DNA of 64,000 nt from Rhodococcoides fascians A25f (GTDB taxonomy: Bacteria; Actinomycetota; Actinomycetes; Mycobacteriales; Mycobacteriaceae). The notes beneath the pieces were generated by a model, which was not told the DNA's origin, did not search any database, and saw only the letters and a program-made list of their open reading frames with translations. How positions within the stretch are numbered: the stretch's first letter is position 1; each line of letters begins with the position of its first letter. Shown piece after piece: positions 16,100-25,392 of this stretch. The DNA lies in contig NZ_CP049744.1 of the NCBI RefSeq assembly GCF_000760935.2, positions 4,991,501 to 5,055,500 on the forward strand, in the 5' to 3' direction. The translations under genes were made by a program, and so were the position numbers.

Positions 16100-17799
16100 A
16101 GCACCGCGCTCCCAGGATCGCGCCACCCAAACACGAGCAGCTCGAACAGCTTCGGTGGTATCCGGTCGAACCTGCGCGGTTCGACATGGGTTTGATGAAC
16201 AGTCCGACGATGCCGGTTTCGACCGTGCCACGTCACACTTCGGTCCGCGTGTTGGATACCAACCCCGATCACCTCGCCGCAGCCGACGTGAAGTCGGTAC
16301 CCGAATCGGGACCGGGTTCGAAGGCGTCCGACCGTAACCTCGCGCTCAATTCGCTGGCACTGATGCTCTCGACGGCCATCACCGGGGCGCTCGGATTGCT
16401 GTTCTGGGCTGCGGCCGGCCGCCTCTATCCCGTGGCAGAGGTCGGCAGCGCGTCTGCCGTCATCACGTCCGCGGTGATGCTCTCGACGCTCTCCAACCTG
16501 AGCCTCGGTTCGATGTACGAGCGATTCCTTCCGGTCTCGGGCCGGTTGGCGAAATCGTTCATCGTGCGCGGCTATCTCACCGTCACGGCGTTCGCATTCG
16601 TGCTCGGCGGCGGCTTCCTCCTGGTCGCTCCCAGGGACGAGATGTTCACCAACACCGCCGAAATCGTGACGTTCCCGTTCTTCGTCGCGGTGCTCGCGGT
16701 GTTCGCACTTCAAGATCAGACCTCGTCCGGTCTCGGTGTTGCACGCTGGGCTGCCGGCAAGAACGTCTTCCACGCCGTCCTGAAGTTCATCCTGCTGTTG
16801 GCGCTCTTCACCACCGAGCGCAGTACCTCGATCATCTCTGCGTGGGCGGTCCCCGCGATCGTGGCATCGATCTTCGTCCTGCGCGCCATCATGAAGAACG
16901 TGCGCACCGAACAGCGGTACGCCGGCAAGCCGGATCTGCCGCCCAGACGCGAAATGTGGGCGTACTTCGGCTCGGCCTACGGCATCACCGCTCTCGGTTC
17001 GCTCGCTCCACTGCTCGTGCCGATGATCGTCGTCGCCACCCTCGGAGCCGAGCAGAACGCATACTTCTCCCTCACCTGGTCGATCGTGAGCGCCCTCTAC
17101 ATTCTGATCAGTGTTCTGATCGGCCCGTATGTCGCCGAGGTCGCCGCACATCCCGAACAGTTCCACCGCCTGACCAAACGGTTCATGACTCTCGTGTGCA
17201 TCGTTGCTGTCGGAGGGTCGATCTTCCTGGCCTTCATCGCACCGTTCGGCCTCGGCTTGATCGGCCAGGGTTACCGCGACCAGGGCACCATCATCGTGCA
17301 GCTCGCCGCGCTCACCATTCCGTTGTCGGTGGTCGGTTCCCTCTACGACGGTTTGGCTCGTGTCCGCCGACGCATGCGATTGGCCGTGATCGTGCAGGTC
17401 GTGGCCACCTCGCTCATCATCGGTGGATCGATCGGACTGTCGTCGTCGATGGGCATCGCGGCCGTGGGCTGGGCCTACCTCGCTGCCGAGGCATTCGGCG
17501 CGCTCGTGCTGATCGTGCCGCTGATTCGGTGGATCCGTGAGCTGTCGGCAGGCAGCAACGGCCAGTCCGGCAACGATGCAGGATCATCCGACCATCCCGG
17601 TCCACGCGGGCCGATCGACGATCGTGACGGCGGCTCCCCTCGCGAGAGTCGACGAGAACCCCGACACGGTGGACCCCGTCACGGTGAAACGGGACGTCGC
17701 GAACCTCGTCGCAGCGAGCCACAGGACGCGCCGCCGCAGCACGACGAACCGTCGCCGCGTCGCATTCCGGTGCACGCTCAACACAGGACGGCACCATGA
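16096..17799 (+). CDS. Wzx-type polysaccharide flippase
   Basis: 567 residues. About 12-14 membrane segments between ~85 and ~480 in the MOP (oligosaccharide/polysaccharide flippase) pattern, starting LMLSTAITGALGLLFWAA. N-terminal ~75 residues are hydrophilic, and a ~75-residue C-terminal tail is very rich in Arg, Pro, Gly and His. Family role: moving undecaprenyl- or lipid-linked glycans to the outer face of the membrane. Overlaps genes on both sides by 4 bp, so it is translationally coupled in the operon. Confidence 0.85.
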   Translation: MKHRAPRIAPPKHEQLEQLRWYPVEPARFDMGLMNSPTMPVSTVPRHTSVRVLDTNPDHLAAADVKSVPESGPGSKASDRNLALNSLALMLSTAITGALGLLFWAAAGRLYPVAEVGSASAVITSAVMLSTLSNLSLGSMYERFLPVSGRLAKSFIVRGYLTVTAFAFVLGGGFLLVAPRDEMFTNTAEIVTFPFFVAVLAVFALQDQTSSGLGVARWAAGKNVFHAVLKFILLLALFTTERSTSIISAWAVPAIVASIFVLRAIMKNVRTEQRYAGKPDLPPRREMWAYFGSAYGITALGSLAPLLVPMIVVATLGAEQNAYFSLTWSIVSALYILISVLIGPYVAEVAAHPEQFHRLTKRFMTLVCIVAVGGSIFLAFIAPFGLGLIGQGYRDQGTIIVQLAALTIPLSVVGSLYDGLARVRRRMRLAVIVQVVATSLIIGGSIGLSSSMGIAAVGWAYLAAEAFGALVLIVPLIRWIRELSAGSNGQSGNDAGSSDHPGPRGPIDDRDGGSPRESRREPRHGGPRHGETGRREPRRSEPQDAPPQHDEPSPRRIPVHAQHRTAP

Positions 17800-19073
17800 C
17801 CCAGATCTATCGAGCAAGTTCGTTGGACATGCTTCGGTCCGATTCACGAATCGTGACCGTGCTGGGGCCTGCGGATTTCGGCGATCTCGCACGTGTGCAG
17901 AGCCGCGTGCTCGCGTTGGCGTCCATCGGTCCGGCAACTCGACTGGGTCTGCGCGCCCAACAGTCAACGGCGGCATGGGATTTCGAGCCGGATCGGGTTG
18001 TCGAGCACATCACCGAGGGCCCTCACGTCGACCACGAGCAGTTGGCCGAGGAGTTGACCGAGTTCTCGCACGCGTCCGCTGCCGAGGTTCCCGTTCGGAT
18101 CCGTCTGGCCGGTCGGTACCTGTTCCTGGATCTCAATCACGGCCTCGGCGACGCCCTGTTGCCGGTCGACCTGTTCGCCTACTTGGCCGACGCCACCCCG
18201 AACGCTTCGCTTCCGGCCTGGGCCGGCAGTAAAGTGGAGGGGCATCCTTTACGAAAGTCACTGCTGCACTGGGCTGTTCGCAATCCGCGGAAGGTTCTCG
18301 ACACGATCTACGGCCGCGTTCGTCCCGGCATGAAGCAGGAATCCGCAGAATCGACCGAGGTATCCGGCACCGCATCGCCGGCATTTGTGCCCTGGACACC
18401 GTCCGCCGCGGTCGCCGTTGCCGTGACGCCGGCGGGCACCACCACCGCGATTCGTCGGTGGCGAGAATCCCATCTGCCCGGTGCGAGTGTCAGTGCCGTG
18501 ATGTGCGCGGCCGTGTCCACGGCATTCGTGCGTACGTCGTTTTCGGTCGCTCGATCCGCCGGGTTTCTCTTCGACTGCCGCCGCTACCTCCCGCCGTCGA
18601 CCACGGTGCTCGGCAATTTCGCCGCCGGGATCGGTTTCACCGACATCGATCCCGCCTCGCCCGGTGAGGTGAACGACGCGTTGTCCGGTGCCATCGACAA
18701 GGGCCGTCCGATCGCGTCCGCGACGATCAGCACGATCAAGTACAAGCGCGAGCATCGAGCTGTTTCCGGTGTGTTCGACGACCGCGTTCCGGTGCGGCCG
18801 AACGTCGAACTCATGTTCTCGGATGTCGGTAGAGTCAGGCAGCTGGAGCCGGTTTCCTGGATCGCCGAACCTGCCGACCGAGCGTTCTTCGTGATCGCGG
18901 CTCCCGGTAGACCGGAGTCGGTGATGATCACGATGGAGACCATCGATTCGGTCGTGTTCGTCTCGGCATCGTTCCACGACAATGTTTTCGACAGTCACAC
19001 CGTGCAGGCAGCACTCGATCTCGTGGCAGCCGACCCCCTCGCCTTGCTCGCCCCTCAGGAGAAGACCGCATGA
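17796..19073 (+). CDS. condensation/acyltransferase-like protein
   Basis: 425 residues, soluble. The segment LFLDLNHGLGDALLPVDLF (about residues 109-127) matches the HxxxD active-site loop of the condensation / wax-ester synthase / CoA-dependent acyltransferase superfamily (His-Gly-Leu-Gly-Asp), and the C-terminal half has a matching second-lobe pattern (RPNVELMFSDVGR). Members transfer acyl or aminoacyl groups from carrier-protein or CoA thioesters. In this locus it is the best candidate for moving the carrier-bound aminoacyl group to an acceptor. Family assignment rests on the motif and domain length only. Confidence 0.6.
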   Translation: MTQIYRASSLDMLRSDSRIVTVLGPADFGDLARVQSRVLALASIGPATRLGLRAQQSTAAWDFEPDRVVEHITEGPHVDHEQLAEELTEFSHASAAEVPVRIRLAGRYLFLDLNHGLGDALLPVDLFAYLADATPNASLPAWAGSKVEGHPLRKSLLHWAVRNPRKVLDTIYGRVRPGMKQESAESTEVSGTASPAFVPWTPSAAVAVAVTPAGTTTAIRRWRESHLPGASVSAVMCAAVSTAFVRTSFSVARSAGFLFDCRRYLPPSTTVLGNFAAGIGFTDIDPASPGEVNDALSGAIDKGRPIASATISTIKYKREHRAVSGVFDDRVPVRPNVELMFSDVGRVRQLEPVSWIAEPADRAFFVIAAPGRPESVMITMETIDSVVFVSASFHDNVFDSHTVQAALDLVAADPLALLAPQEKTA

Positions 19074-19771
19074 CCACCGAAGCGAAATCCGAAGTGAACG
19101 CCGCGACGGCGCGGGCCGAGCCGACCGCAGCAGCGAAACGATCGCGCTTCGTTGCCCATGTCGCTCGGTGGGCGGGTCTGTCGGTGGTGCAGTTCGTCCT
19201 CGTCGAGTACATCGTCTCGGCTACGTGGCGTGGGCTCTACAGCTACCGGAACAATTACATCAGCGAACTCGGAATCCCCTTCTGCGGTCCTGTCGGCGAT
19301 TGGCCGTGCAGCCAGCTCTACGTCCTGCTGAACGCCTCGATGGTGCTGTTCGGTGTGGCGATCGCGGCCGTGGGCGGATCGTGGTACATCGTTCGCCGGA
19401 TCGATGGCAGGGCAGCCTCGTTCTTCGTCGTTGCCGGTGCGGGTGCGATCACGGCCGGCGTCGTCAACCAGGGCGTGAACTACCCGATTCACTCGTTCGG
19501 TGCCACCGTGTTCTTCATCTTCGGGAACTTCGGCCTCGTCGTCGCCGGTGGGCACCGAAGCCTGCGACGAACGATCCGCATCGTGGTCACTGCGCTGGGT
19601 GCCGTCGGTCTGGCCGGGTACTTCGCCTACATGGGTGGTCACGAATTCGGACTCGGAATCGGCTCCATGGAACGCGTCGCCACCTACTCCCTTCTGGTGG
19701 GCGTCCTGGTCCTCTCGGTCTCGCAGTTCAACGCGACGCGAGTGCCGAAAACCCTCGACGAGTCCGCGTGA
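19070..19771 (+). CDS. DUF998-family membrane protein
   Basis: 233 residues with a hydrophilic Ala/Glu-rich N-terminus and about six membrane segments. The motifs NNYISELG after the first segment, NQGVNYPIH and GIGSMERVATY are typical of DUF998 proteins, whose function is unknown; they are often found with glycan and lipid export genes. 4-bp overlaps on both sides. Confidence 0.8.
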   Translation: MTTEAKSEVNAATARAEPTAAAKRSRFVAHVARWAGLSVVQFVLVEYIVSATWRGLYSYRNNYISELGIPFCGPVGDWPCSQLYVLLNASMVLFGVAIAAVGGSWYIVRRIDGRAASFFVVAGAGAITAGVVNQGVNYPIHSFGATVFFIFGNFGLVVAGGHRSLRRTIRIVVTALGAVGLAGYFAYMGGHEFGLGIGSMERVATYSLLVGVLVLSVSQFNATRVPKTLDESA

Positions 19772-20754
19772 GCCGTCACTCCGCATCGGGCGGGGAGTCC
19801 GGCACAGGGACCGTCGAGGTCTCGCGGCTCCCCGGCTCCGGCTTGCTCGTCGAGCGTCCGCGCCGCCGTTGGCCGTCGGTGCTGGCATTTCTCGTCGTGC
19901 TGGGACTGGTCGTCACCGGCACCGTGTACGGAATTGCGCATCGCTCGGACGGATCCGAGGCCGATGGTCGATCCACGGCCGAGGGCGGCGTCGACGCCAC
20001 CTCCACGACGTCGGCGTCGAACACCGCCGCAGCCAAGCCCGGATACACCGTCTACGACGACTTCTCGGGAACGGCGGGCGACGCGTTGGCGGACGACCGA
20101 TGGAGCCACGACGTCGGTCGGACCGGTTGGGGAAACAACGAGAAGCAGGACTACACCGACTCGACCGAGAATTCCTCCCTCGACGGCCAGGGCCACATGG
20201 TCATCAACGCCATGCGCAACGGTGACGGCTACACCTCGGCCCGAGTGACCACCAAGGACAAGTTCGAGTTCACCTACGGCCGCGTCGAGGCTCGGATCGA
20301 GATGCCTGCCGGAGCCGGACTGCACCCGGCGTTCTGGATGCTCGGTACCGATCTGGACTCCGTCGGCTGGCCCCTCTCCGGCGAAATCGACATCATGGAG
20401 ACCCTGAACCAGGCAGACCAGTACCACACCGGAATCCATGCGCCCCAGCCAAATTCGCTCACCAGCCAGAAAGTGGACGCAGGCGGCATTCCACCGGAGC
20501 CGCTGTCGGAGGGCTTCCACACCTACTGGGTCGAACGCTCACCCGGCCGCGTGACCACCGGCATCGACGACACCACCTTGGCCACCGTCACCCCGGCCGA
20601 CCTCGTCGGCGGAAACGACTACTGGGTGTTCGACAAGCCGTTCTTTCTGCTGTTCAACGTCGCCGTTGCCGGCGACTGGCCCGGGCCAACCGACAATTCG
20701 ACGCCGTACCCGGCGACCATGGCCGTCGACTGGGTGCGGTATCGCACCGATTGA
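19768..20754 (+). CDS. GH16 endo-glycanase, membrane-anchored
   Basis: 328 residues: short cytoplasmic N-terminus, one membrane segment (~37-58) that acts as uncleaved signal anchor, a Ser/Thr/Ala linker and a GH16 domain (~85-328). The catalytic signature GEIDIMETL (nucleophile and acid/base Glu of the ExDxxE motif) is intact, and the aromatic FHTYWVERSPG follows as in laminarinases/lichenases. It should cut beta-1,3/1,4-type glycan outside the cell, either processing the locus product or releasing it. Starts at GTG overlapping the preceding stop. Confidence 0.92.
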   Translation: MSRHSASGGESGTGTVEVSRLPGSGLLVERPRRRWPSVLAFLVVLGLVVTGTVYGIAHRSDGSEADGRSTAEGGVDATSTTSASNTAAAKPGYTVYDDFSGTAGDALADDRWSHDVGRTGWGNNEKQDYTDSTENSSLDGQGHMVINAMRNGDGYTSARVTTKDKFEFTYGRVEARIEMPAGAGLHPAFWMLGTDLDSVGWPLSGEIDIMETLNQADQYHTGIHAPQPNSLTSQKVDAGGIPPEPLSEGFHTYWVERSPGRVTTGIDDTTLATVTPADLVGGNDYWVFDKPFFLLFNVAVAGDWPGPTDNSTPYPATMAVDWVRYRTD

Positions 20755-20801
20755 GACCGCAGTACCTGCCCTATGTGTGTCACCCGAAAGGATCCCCTCC
20801 C

Positions 20802-22088
20802 GTGTTACCTCCCGCGCTCCCCAGACTCCAGTCTCCCGAATGGGACGGTGCCGTGTGGATCGGTGACATCGACCTGGAGCAGGATCTTCCGGAGTCTCTC
20901 GCCCTCGACGATTCCGACGGCTACCGGCGTGCCCGGCTGTTGATCCGACGCGGACTGGACCCGCTCGGCTTCGTCGAACTCGATGTCGTCGACGGCGCGG
21001 TCGCGGCAGAAGACGCGCGACGAGCGGCCATGTCTCTCGCGCAGGTTCCTATGCCCGAGGCTCTGCCGGAACCCGGCCGGTCACTGCCCCCGATCACGGT
21101 GGTGATCTGCACCCGGGATCGGGTCGATCACCTGAAGGGCGCGCTCGCATCGGTGTCCGCTCTGGAATACCCGGATTTCGAGGTGGTCGTCGTCGACAAC
21201 GCCTCTCCGACCGATGCGACGCAGCAGTACGTCCACGGTCTGAGCGACAAGCGCATTCGCGTTGTGTCCGAACCGACGGCAGGGCTGTCGAGGGCGAGGA
21301 ACACGGGTCTGCGTGCGGCGCGAAACACCATCGTCGCGTTCACCGACGACGATGTCGCGGTGGATGCGAAGTGGTTGCAGAGCATCGCGCGCGGTTTCGC
21401 ACGAGCCGACCGGGTGACGTGCGTGTCCGGGATCGTGCCGAGCGGGGAGATCAGAACCCAGGCGCAAGCGTACTTCGACCGCCGTGTCGGGTGGGCGAGT
21501 TCGGTCACGCCTCGGGTCTACGACCTGAAGAACCCCCCGGACGACGTACCGCTGTTTCCGTTCCAGGTCGGCATGTACGGAACCGGGGCCAATTTCGCCG
21601 TGGACCGCGGTCGGATGTTCGATCTGGGAGGATTCGACGAGGCGTTGGGAGTCGGCTCCCCGACCAACGGCGGTGAGGACCTCGACATGTTCTTTCGGGT
21701 ATTGATGGCGGGCGACAAGCTGGTGTACGAGCCGGCGGCCATCGTGTGGCACCGGCACCGCGCCGACTCGGATGCCTTGGCGGTGCAGGCCCGCGGTTAC
21801 GGCCTCGGCCTCGGTGCCTGGCTGTACACCGTCGCCACGAACCGCAGATCTGCGATGCTCGCGGCCACGGTGGCGTTCCGCCGGCTCGGCAGCGCAATTC
21901 GGTTGTCGGCCAAGATGAGCAAGGTCGCGTCGCCCCCTGACGATCTTGCTGCCGACCTACCGGACGGCATCGGCCGAATGGAATTGCTGTCCATCGCCAA
22001 GGGCCCCGCGGCCATTCGGCGCAGCAGGCGCGAAGGTCGCGAGCGCACTCCGTTGGCGGGGGTGAGCCGTGAGCCGGTCCTCGACTGA
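20802..22088 (+). CDS. family 2 glycosyltransferase
   Basis: 428 residues. A ~75-residue N-terminal extension precedes a GT-A GT2 domain: TVVICTRDRVDHL, VVVVDNASPTDAT, donor-metal motif FTDDDVAVD, acceptor-side GGEDLDMFFR and a WHRHR segment. No convincing membrane segments. The inverting sugar specificity cannot be read. Start: GTG 20802 has AAAGGA 10 nt upstream; a TTG at 20751 overlapping the GH16 stop is the alternative, adding 17 residues. Ends 20 bp inside the next gene. Confidence 0.88.
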   Translation: MLPPALPRLQSPEWDGAVWIGDIDLEQDLPESLALDDSDGYRRARLLIRRGLDPLGFVELDVVDGAVAAEDARRAAMSLAQVPMPEALPEPGRSLPPITVVICTRDRVDHLKGALASVSALEYPDFEVVVVDNASPTDATQQYVHGLSDKRIRVVSEPTAGLSRARNTGLRAARNTIVAFTDDDVAVDAKWLQSIARGFARADRVTCVSGIVPSGEIRTQAQAYFDRRVGWASSVTPRVYDLKNPPDDVPLFPFQVGMYGTGANFAVDRGRMFDLGGFDEALGVGSPTNGGEDLDMFFRVLMAGDKLVYEPAAIVWHRHRADSDALAVQARGYGLGLGAWLYTVATNRRSAMLAATVAFRRLGSAIRLSAKMSKVASPPDDLAADLPDGIGRMELLSIAKGPAAIRRSRREGRERTPLAGVSREPVLD

Positions 22089-24321
22089 TTCCAGCCACCG
22101 GTCCCTCGGGGACCTGCGGCACAAGCTGTTCGTCCCCTCCGACTGGACCCTCGAATGGCCGGTCGGCACAACCGATACCGCGGCAGGCACGACGCGACGC
22201 GCGGGCAGTCGACTGCGCTACGCCGACATCGCCGTTCTGGCAGCGGGGTCCGGTCTGGCCTCGATGATCGCGCTGCCCACGCTCGTTCGCGTCGTGCTGC
22301 TCACGGTCCTGTTGTTCTTCGGGCCGGGTGCGGCAATTCTGTCGTGGGTTCGCATCCCCCGTACCGCGGTTCCGGCTGCGCTGCCGATTCTGAGCATCTC
22401 GGTGGTGACACTGATGGTGTCGGCGGCGATGTGGGGATACCGCTGGTCGCCCCGGATGTGGACGTTGTGGCTGTGTCTGGCCCTGATCGGCTCGTCGGTG
22501 CTGTGGTACCGCAAGCACGGTCGTCCCGACCTGCCCGAGTGGATCGCGCGCACACGTGCGGTCGTCTCACCGTCGTCACGCGCCGCGGCCTTCGCGTCGA
22601 CCAAGTTCGTACTGACCGACCGAGATACACTGCGCCGCAACGTTGCCGGCCTGATTCTCGCATTGGCCTTCTTTCTGTGGCTGCCGATGCTGCCCGGTCT
22701 CGAACGAGCGACGTACTCGCAGTTCGGGTTGCTGACCGCCGGCACCGGCCCTGGCCTCGTGCTGTGCATGGTCCTGATCATCGCTGCGTTCCTGATCGCA
22801 CTGCGGCGGAATCAGCTGCGCACCATGATGGTCGCGGTCGGCCTCGCCATCGTGGTGCAACGATTCACCGTCACACTGATCACGTCCGCACCGATCTACG
22901 ACTGGACGTACAAGCACGTCGCCGTCACCGAATTCGTCCTCGACCTGAACCGGCTGGCCCCGAGCGGGGTGGACATCTACAGCGAGTGGCCGAGCTTCTT
23001 CCTCGTCTCGGCGTGGTTCCAGCACGTCACCGGCTACGACACACTGTCGCTGGCGCACGTGTTCGCGCCGATGATCCACGTGGTGCTCGCCGCGTGCATC
23101 TACGGTTTGGCCCGAGTCATGAAGTTCACCAAGCGGGCCGCCGTCACCGCCGCGATGCTCGCCGAGGTCGTCAACTGGGTGGGCCAGGACTACTACTCCC
23201 CGCAGGCCTGGGCGCTGCTGCTCGCCGTCGGCTTCCTGGCGCTGCTGATGTCCTCGCCGCTGACCCGATCCGCGGCGTTCCTGTCGATAATTCCGTTCGC
23301 AGCGCTGGTGCCGACGCATCAGTTGACTCCGTACTGGTTGATGGCCGTCACCGGTGTACTGCTGGTGACCCGACGAGCCAAGCCGTGGTGGCTGATGATT
23401 CCGCTCGGCGTCATCCTGCTGGGGTATCTGTATCCACGGTTGCCGATCGTGGCACCGTACGGGCTCTTCCAGGGGTTCGACCCGGTTCAGAACGCGGCGA
23501 GCAACGTCCAGGAAGAGGGCGTGCTGGGCAAACAGATCACGTCCCTGGTCTGCCGGGCGCTGTCCGGCGGGGTGTTCGGCCTGGCGTTCGTCTCGGCGAT
23601 CTACGCCTGGCGTACCAAGAAGACGTTCTGGGCCCCGATGGTGATGGCATTCGGCTCGATCATGCTGCTCGCCGGGCAGAGCTACGGCGGCGAGGCGATC
23701 TTCCGGGTGTACCTCTACGCGATCCCCGGGTGCGTTCTGTTGATCACGCCGATGTTCCTCGCCTTGTTCGACCGTCAGCCGTCCCAGGACCGGCCGTCGC
23801 GGGCCCGCAGGCTCACCGCCCGCACCTCGGTCGCGGTCGCCACGGCCGGCGCGATCGGTTCGGCTGTCCTCGGCCTGCAAGCGTATTTCGGACTGTGGCC
23901 GATCGTGCTCGAGCATCGTGACCAGATCGACGACGCCCGCGCGGTGGCCGCCCAGTCGCCCTCCGGCACCGCCGTCACGATGCTCTACTCCTCGGGCTAC
24001 CCAGCTCGGTCGACATCGGACTACGGCCGTCTGACCGAGGCCAACGACTACTGGGACGTTCCTCTGTACGCTCTCGGCCCCGAGTACATGCAGGGGTTCC
24101 CGACGCCGGAGAAGCTCGGCCAGATCGACTACAACGCGTCGGTCAGCGATACACCGACGTACATGGTGTTGACTCGGCAGTCGCTGGAAGCGATGCACTA
24201 CTACGGGTTCGTTCCCGACGACGCCGTGAACCGTTTCCGGCAGTGGCTGCGCACCAACTCGGCGTGGTCGGTTCGGTACCAGGATGCCGACACGATCGTC
24301 TACCAGTACCGATCCCGGTAG
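22069..24321 (+). CDS. large polytopic membrane protein, GT-C/polymerase-like
   Basis: 750 residues with ~14-16 membrane segments through residue ~600 and a ~130-residue soluble exterior C-terminus. A large loop with the acidic/aromatic stretch SGVDIYSEWPSFFLVSAWFQ and the motif QDYYSPQAWAL resembles GT-C glycosyltransferases or O-antigen-polymerase-like proteins. No name can be assigned. Position after a flippase and GT2 supports polymerisation or transfer of the glycan outside the membrane. Confidence 0.75.
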   Translation: MSRSSTDSSHRSLGDLRHKLFVPSDWTLEWPVGTTDTAAGTTRRAGSRLRYADIAVLAAGSGLASMIALPTLVRVVLLTVLLFFGPGAAILSWVRIPRTAVPAALPILSISVVTLMVSAAMWGYRWSPRMWTLWLCLALIGSSVLWYRKHGRPDLPEWIARTRAVVSPSSRAAAFASTKFVLTDRDTLRRNVAGLILALAFFLWLPMLPGLERATYSQFGLLTAGTGPGLVLCMVLIIAAFLIALRRNQLRTMMVAVGLAIVVQRFTVTLITSAPIYDWTYKHVAVTEFVLDLNRLAPSGVDIYSEWPSFFLVSAWFQHVTGYDTLSLAHVFAPMIHVVLAACIYGLARVMKFTKRAAVTAAMLAEVVNWVGQDYYSPQAWALLLAVGFLALLMSSPLTRSAAFLSIIPFAALVPTHQLTPYWLMAVTGVLLVTRRAKPWWLMIPLGVILLGYLYPRLPIVAPYGLFQGFDPVQNAASNVQEEGVLGKQITSLVCRALSGGVFGLAFVSAIYAWRTKKTFWAPMVMAFGSIMLLAGQSYGGEAIFRVYLYAIPGCVLLITPMFLALFDRQPSQDRPSRARRLTARTSVAVATAGAIGSAVLGLQAYFGLWPIVLEHRDQIDDARAVAAQSPSGTAVTMLYSSGYPARSTSDYGRLTEANDYWDVPLYALGPEYMQGFPTPEKLGQIDYNASVSDTPTYMVLTRQSLEAMHYYGFVPDDAVNRFRQWLRTNSAWSVRYQDADTIVYQYRSR

Positions 24322-24350
24322 CCGGATCACAAACTATGACTAGCGTCTCT

Positions 24351-24375
24351 AAACAATCTCCCAGTTGGTTTGTTT
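24351..24375. promoter_or_regulatory. palindrome AAACAA-N13-TTGTTT upstream of the second GT2 unit
   Basis: Inverted repeat immediately upstream of a TTGACA -35 element; begins within CTAAACAATCT, identical over 11 bp to the sequence before the carrier-protein operon at 11.79 kb. Supports common control of both units. Confidence 0.6.
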
Positions 24376-24380
24376 GCAGC

Positions 24381-24408
24381 TTGACAAACTCGTCGCATCT
24401 TTTAAGCT
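24381..24408 (+). promoter_or_regulatory. sigma70-type promoter for the 24.5-26.4 kb genes
   Basis: TTGACA (24381-24386), 16-nt spacer, TAAGCT (24403-24408) in AT-rich DNA. This implies a new transcript with a leader of about 125 nt before the ATG at 24541; the leader has no obvious ORF or hairpin that I can defend. Confidence 0.55.
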
Positions 24409-24540
24409 TGCTATCAGTCAATGGAAACAGGTTCTAACGCTTCACAACAAGCGCCAAGACACTGTCTGTGGATGCGGCGGGGGTCGTTTCACGGAGCTCG
24501 GAGACATCTGCCCATCGCACTCGACCCATGTGGAATGGAT

Positions 24541-25392
24541 ATGTTGAATCGTCAGAATCCCCGCGTCAGTGTCGTCATCCCGACGCTCAACGAGGCCGCG
24601 AACCTTCGCCATGTCCTCCCCCTGCTCTCCCACGACTACGAGCTCGTGCTCGTCGACGGTGGATCCGTCGACGGCACCATCGATGCCGCTCGCGAGATCC
24701 GCGGCGACATCCGCATCATCAAGCAGACCCGCAAGGGCAAGGGCAATGCGCTCGCCTGTGGCTTCGAGGCTGCCACCGGGGACATCATCGTCATGTTCGA
24801 CGCCGATGGTTCTGCCGATGCTGCCGAGATCCCGCGCTTCGTCGAGGCCCTGATCGCCGGTGCAGACTTCGCCAAGGGCAGCCGGTTCTGCGAGGGAGGC
24901 GGCAGCCACGACATCACGCCGCTGCGTCGCGCCGGCAACGGCGGCCTGCACCTGGTGGCGAACACGCTGTTCGGAACCCGCTTCTCCGATCTCTGCTACG
25001 GCTACAACGCCTTCTGGCGCGACCTGGTGCCGGTGCTGGATCTGCCCGTCGTCGATCAGCCCGGAGCCGAGGGCATGATGCTCTGGGGCGACGGATTCGA
25101 GATCGAGACCATCATCAACTGCCGCTTCGCCGAGGCCTCCGTTCGTATCGAAGAGGTGCCGAGCGTCGAACTGGCCCGGATCTACGGCCAGAGCAACCTG
25201 CGCACCTTCTCCGACGGCTTCCGAGTACTGCGCACACTGATGACCGAGCGCATGCGAGCTCGCCGCATCAAGCGCAAGTCCATCGTTCGTCCGTTGCGTG
25301 AGTCGATCGACGCTCGTACCGACATGGACCTCGAGTTCGAGGCCCTGGAGTCGTACAACGAGGTTCTCGAACTGCGCGAGAGGACGGCGTGA
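24541..25392 (+). CDS. family 2 glycosyltransferase, dolichyl-phosphate-mannose-synthase-like
   Basis: 283 residues. DPM/UgtP-like GT2: RVSVVIPTLNEAANL, VLVDGGSVDGT, KGKGNALACGFEAATGD, metal motif MFDADGSAD, and DLCYGYNAFWRD, which is typical of polyprenyl-phosphate glycosyltransferases. No C-terminal membrane segments, so it is probably a peripheral membrane enzyme. It may make a lipid-phosphate sugar for a GT-C enzyme such as the preceding membrane protein. Start uncertain: ATG 24541 or 24535; an open frame to 24421 lacks a ribosome site. Confidence 0.88.
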   Translation: MLNRQNPRVSVVIPTLNEAANLRHVLPLLSHDYELVLVDGGSVDGTIDAAREIRGDIRIIKQTRKGKGNALACGFEAATGDIIVMFDADGSADAAEIPRFVEALIAGADFAKGSRFCEGGGSHDITPLRRAGNGGLHLVANTLFGTRFSDLCYGYNAFWRDLVPVLDLPVVDQPGAEGMMLWGDGFEIETIINCRFAEASVRIEEVPSVELARIYGQSNLRTFSDGFRVLRTLMTERMRARRIKRKSIVRPLRESIDARTDMDLEFEALESYNEVLELRERTA

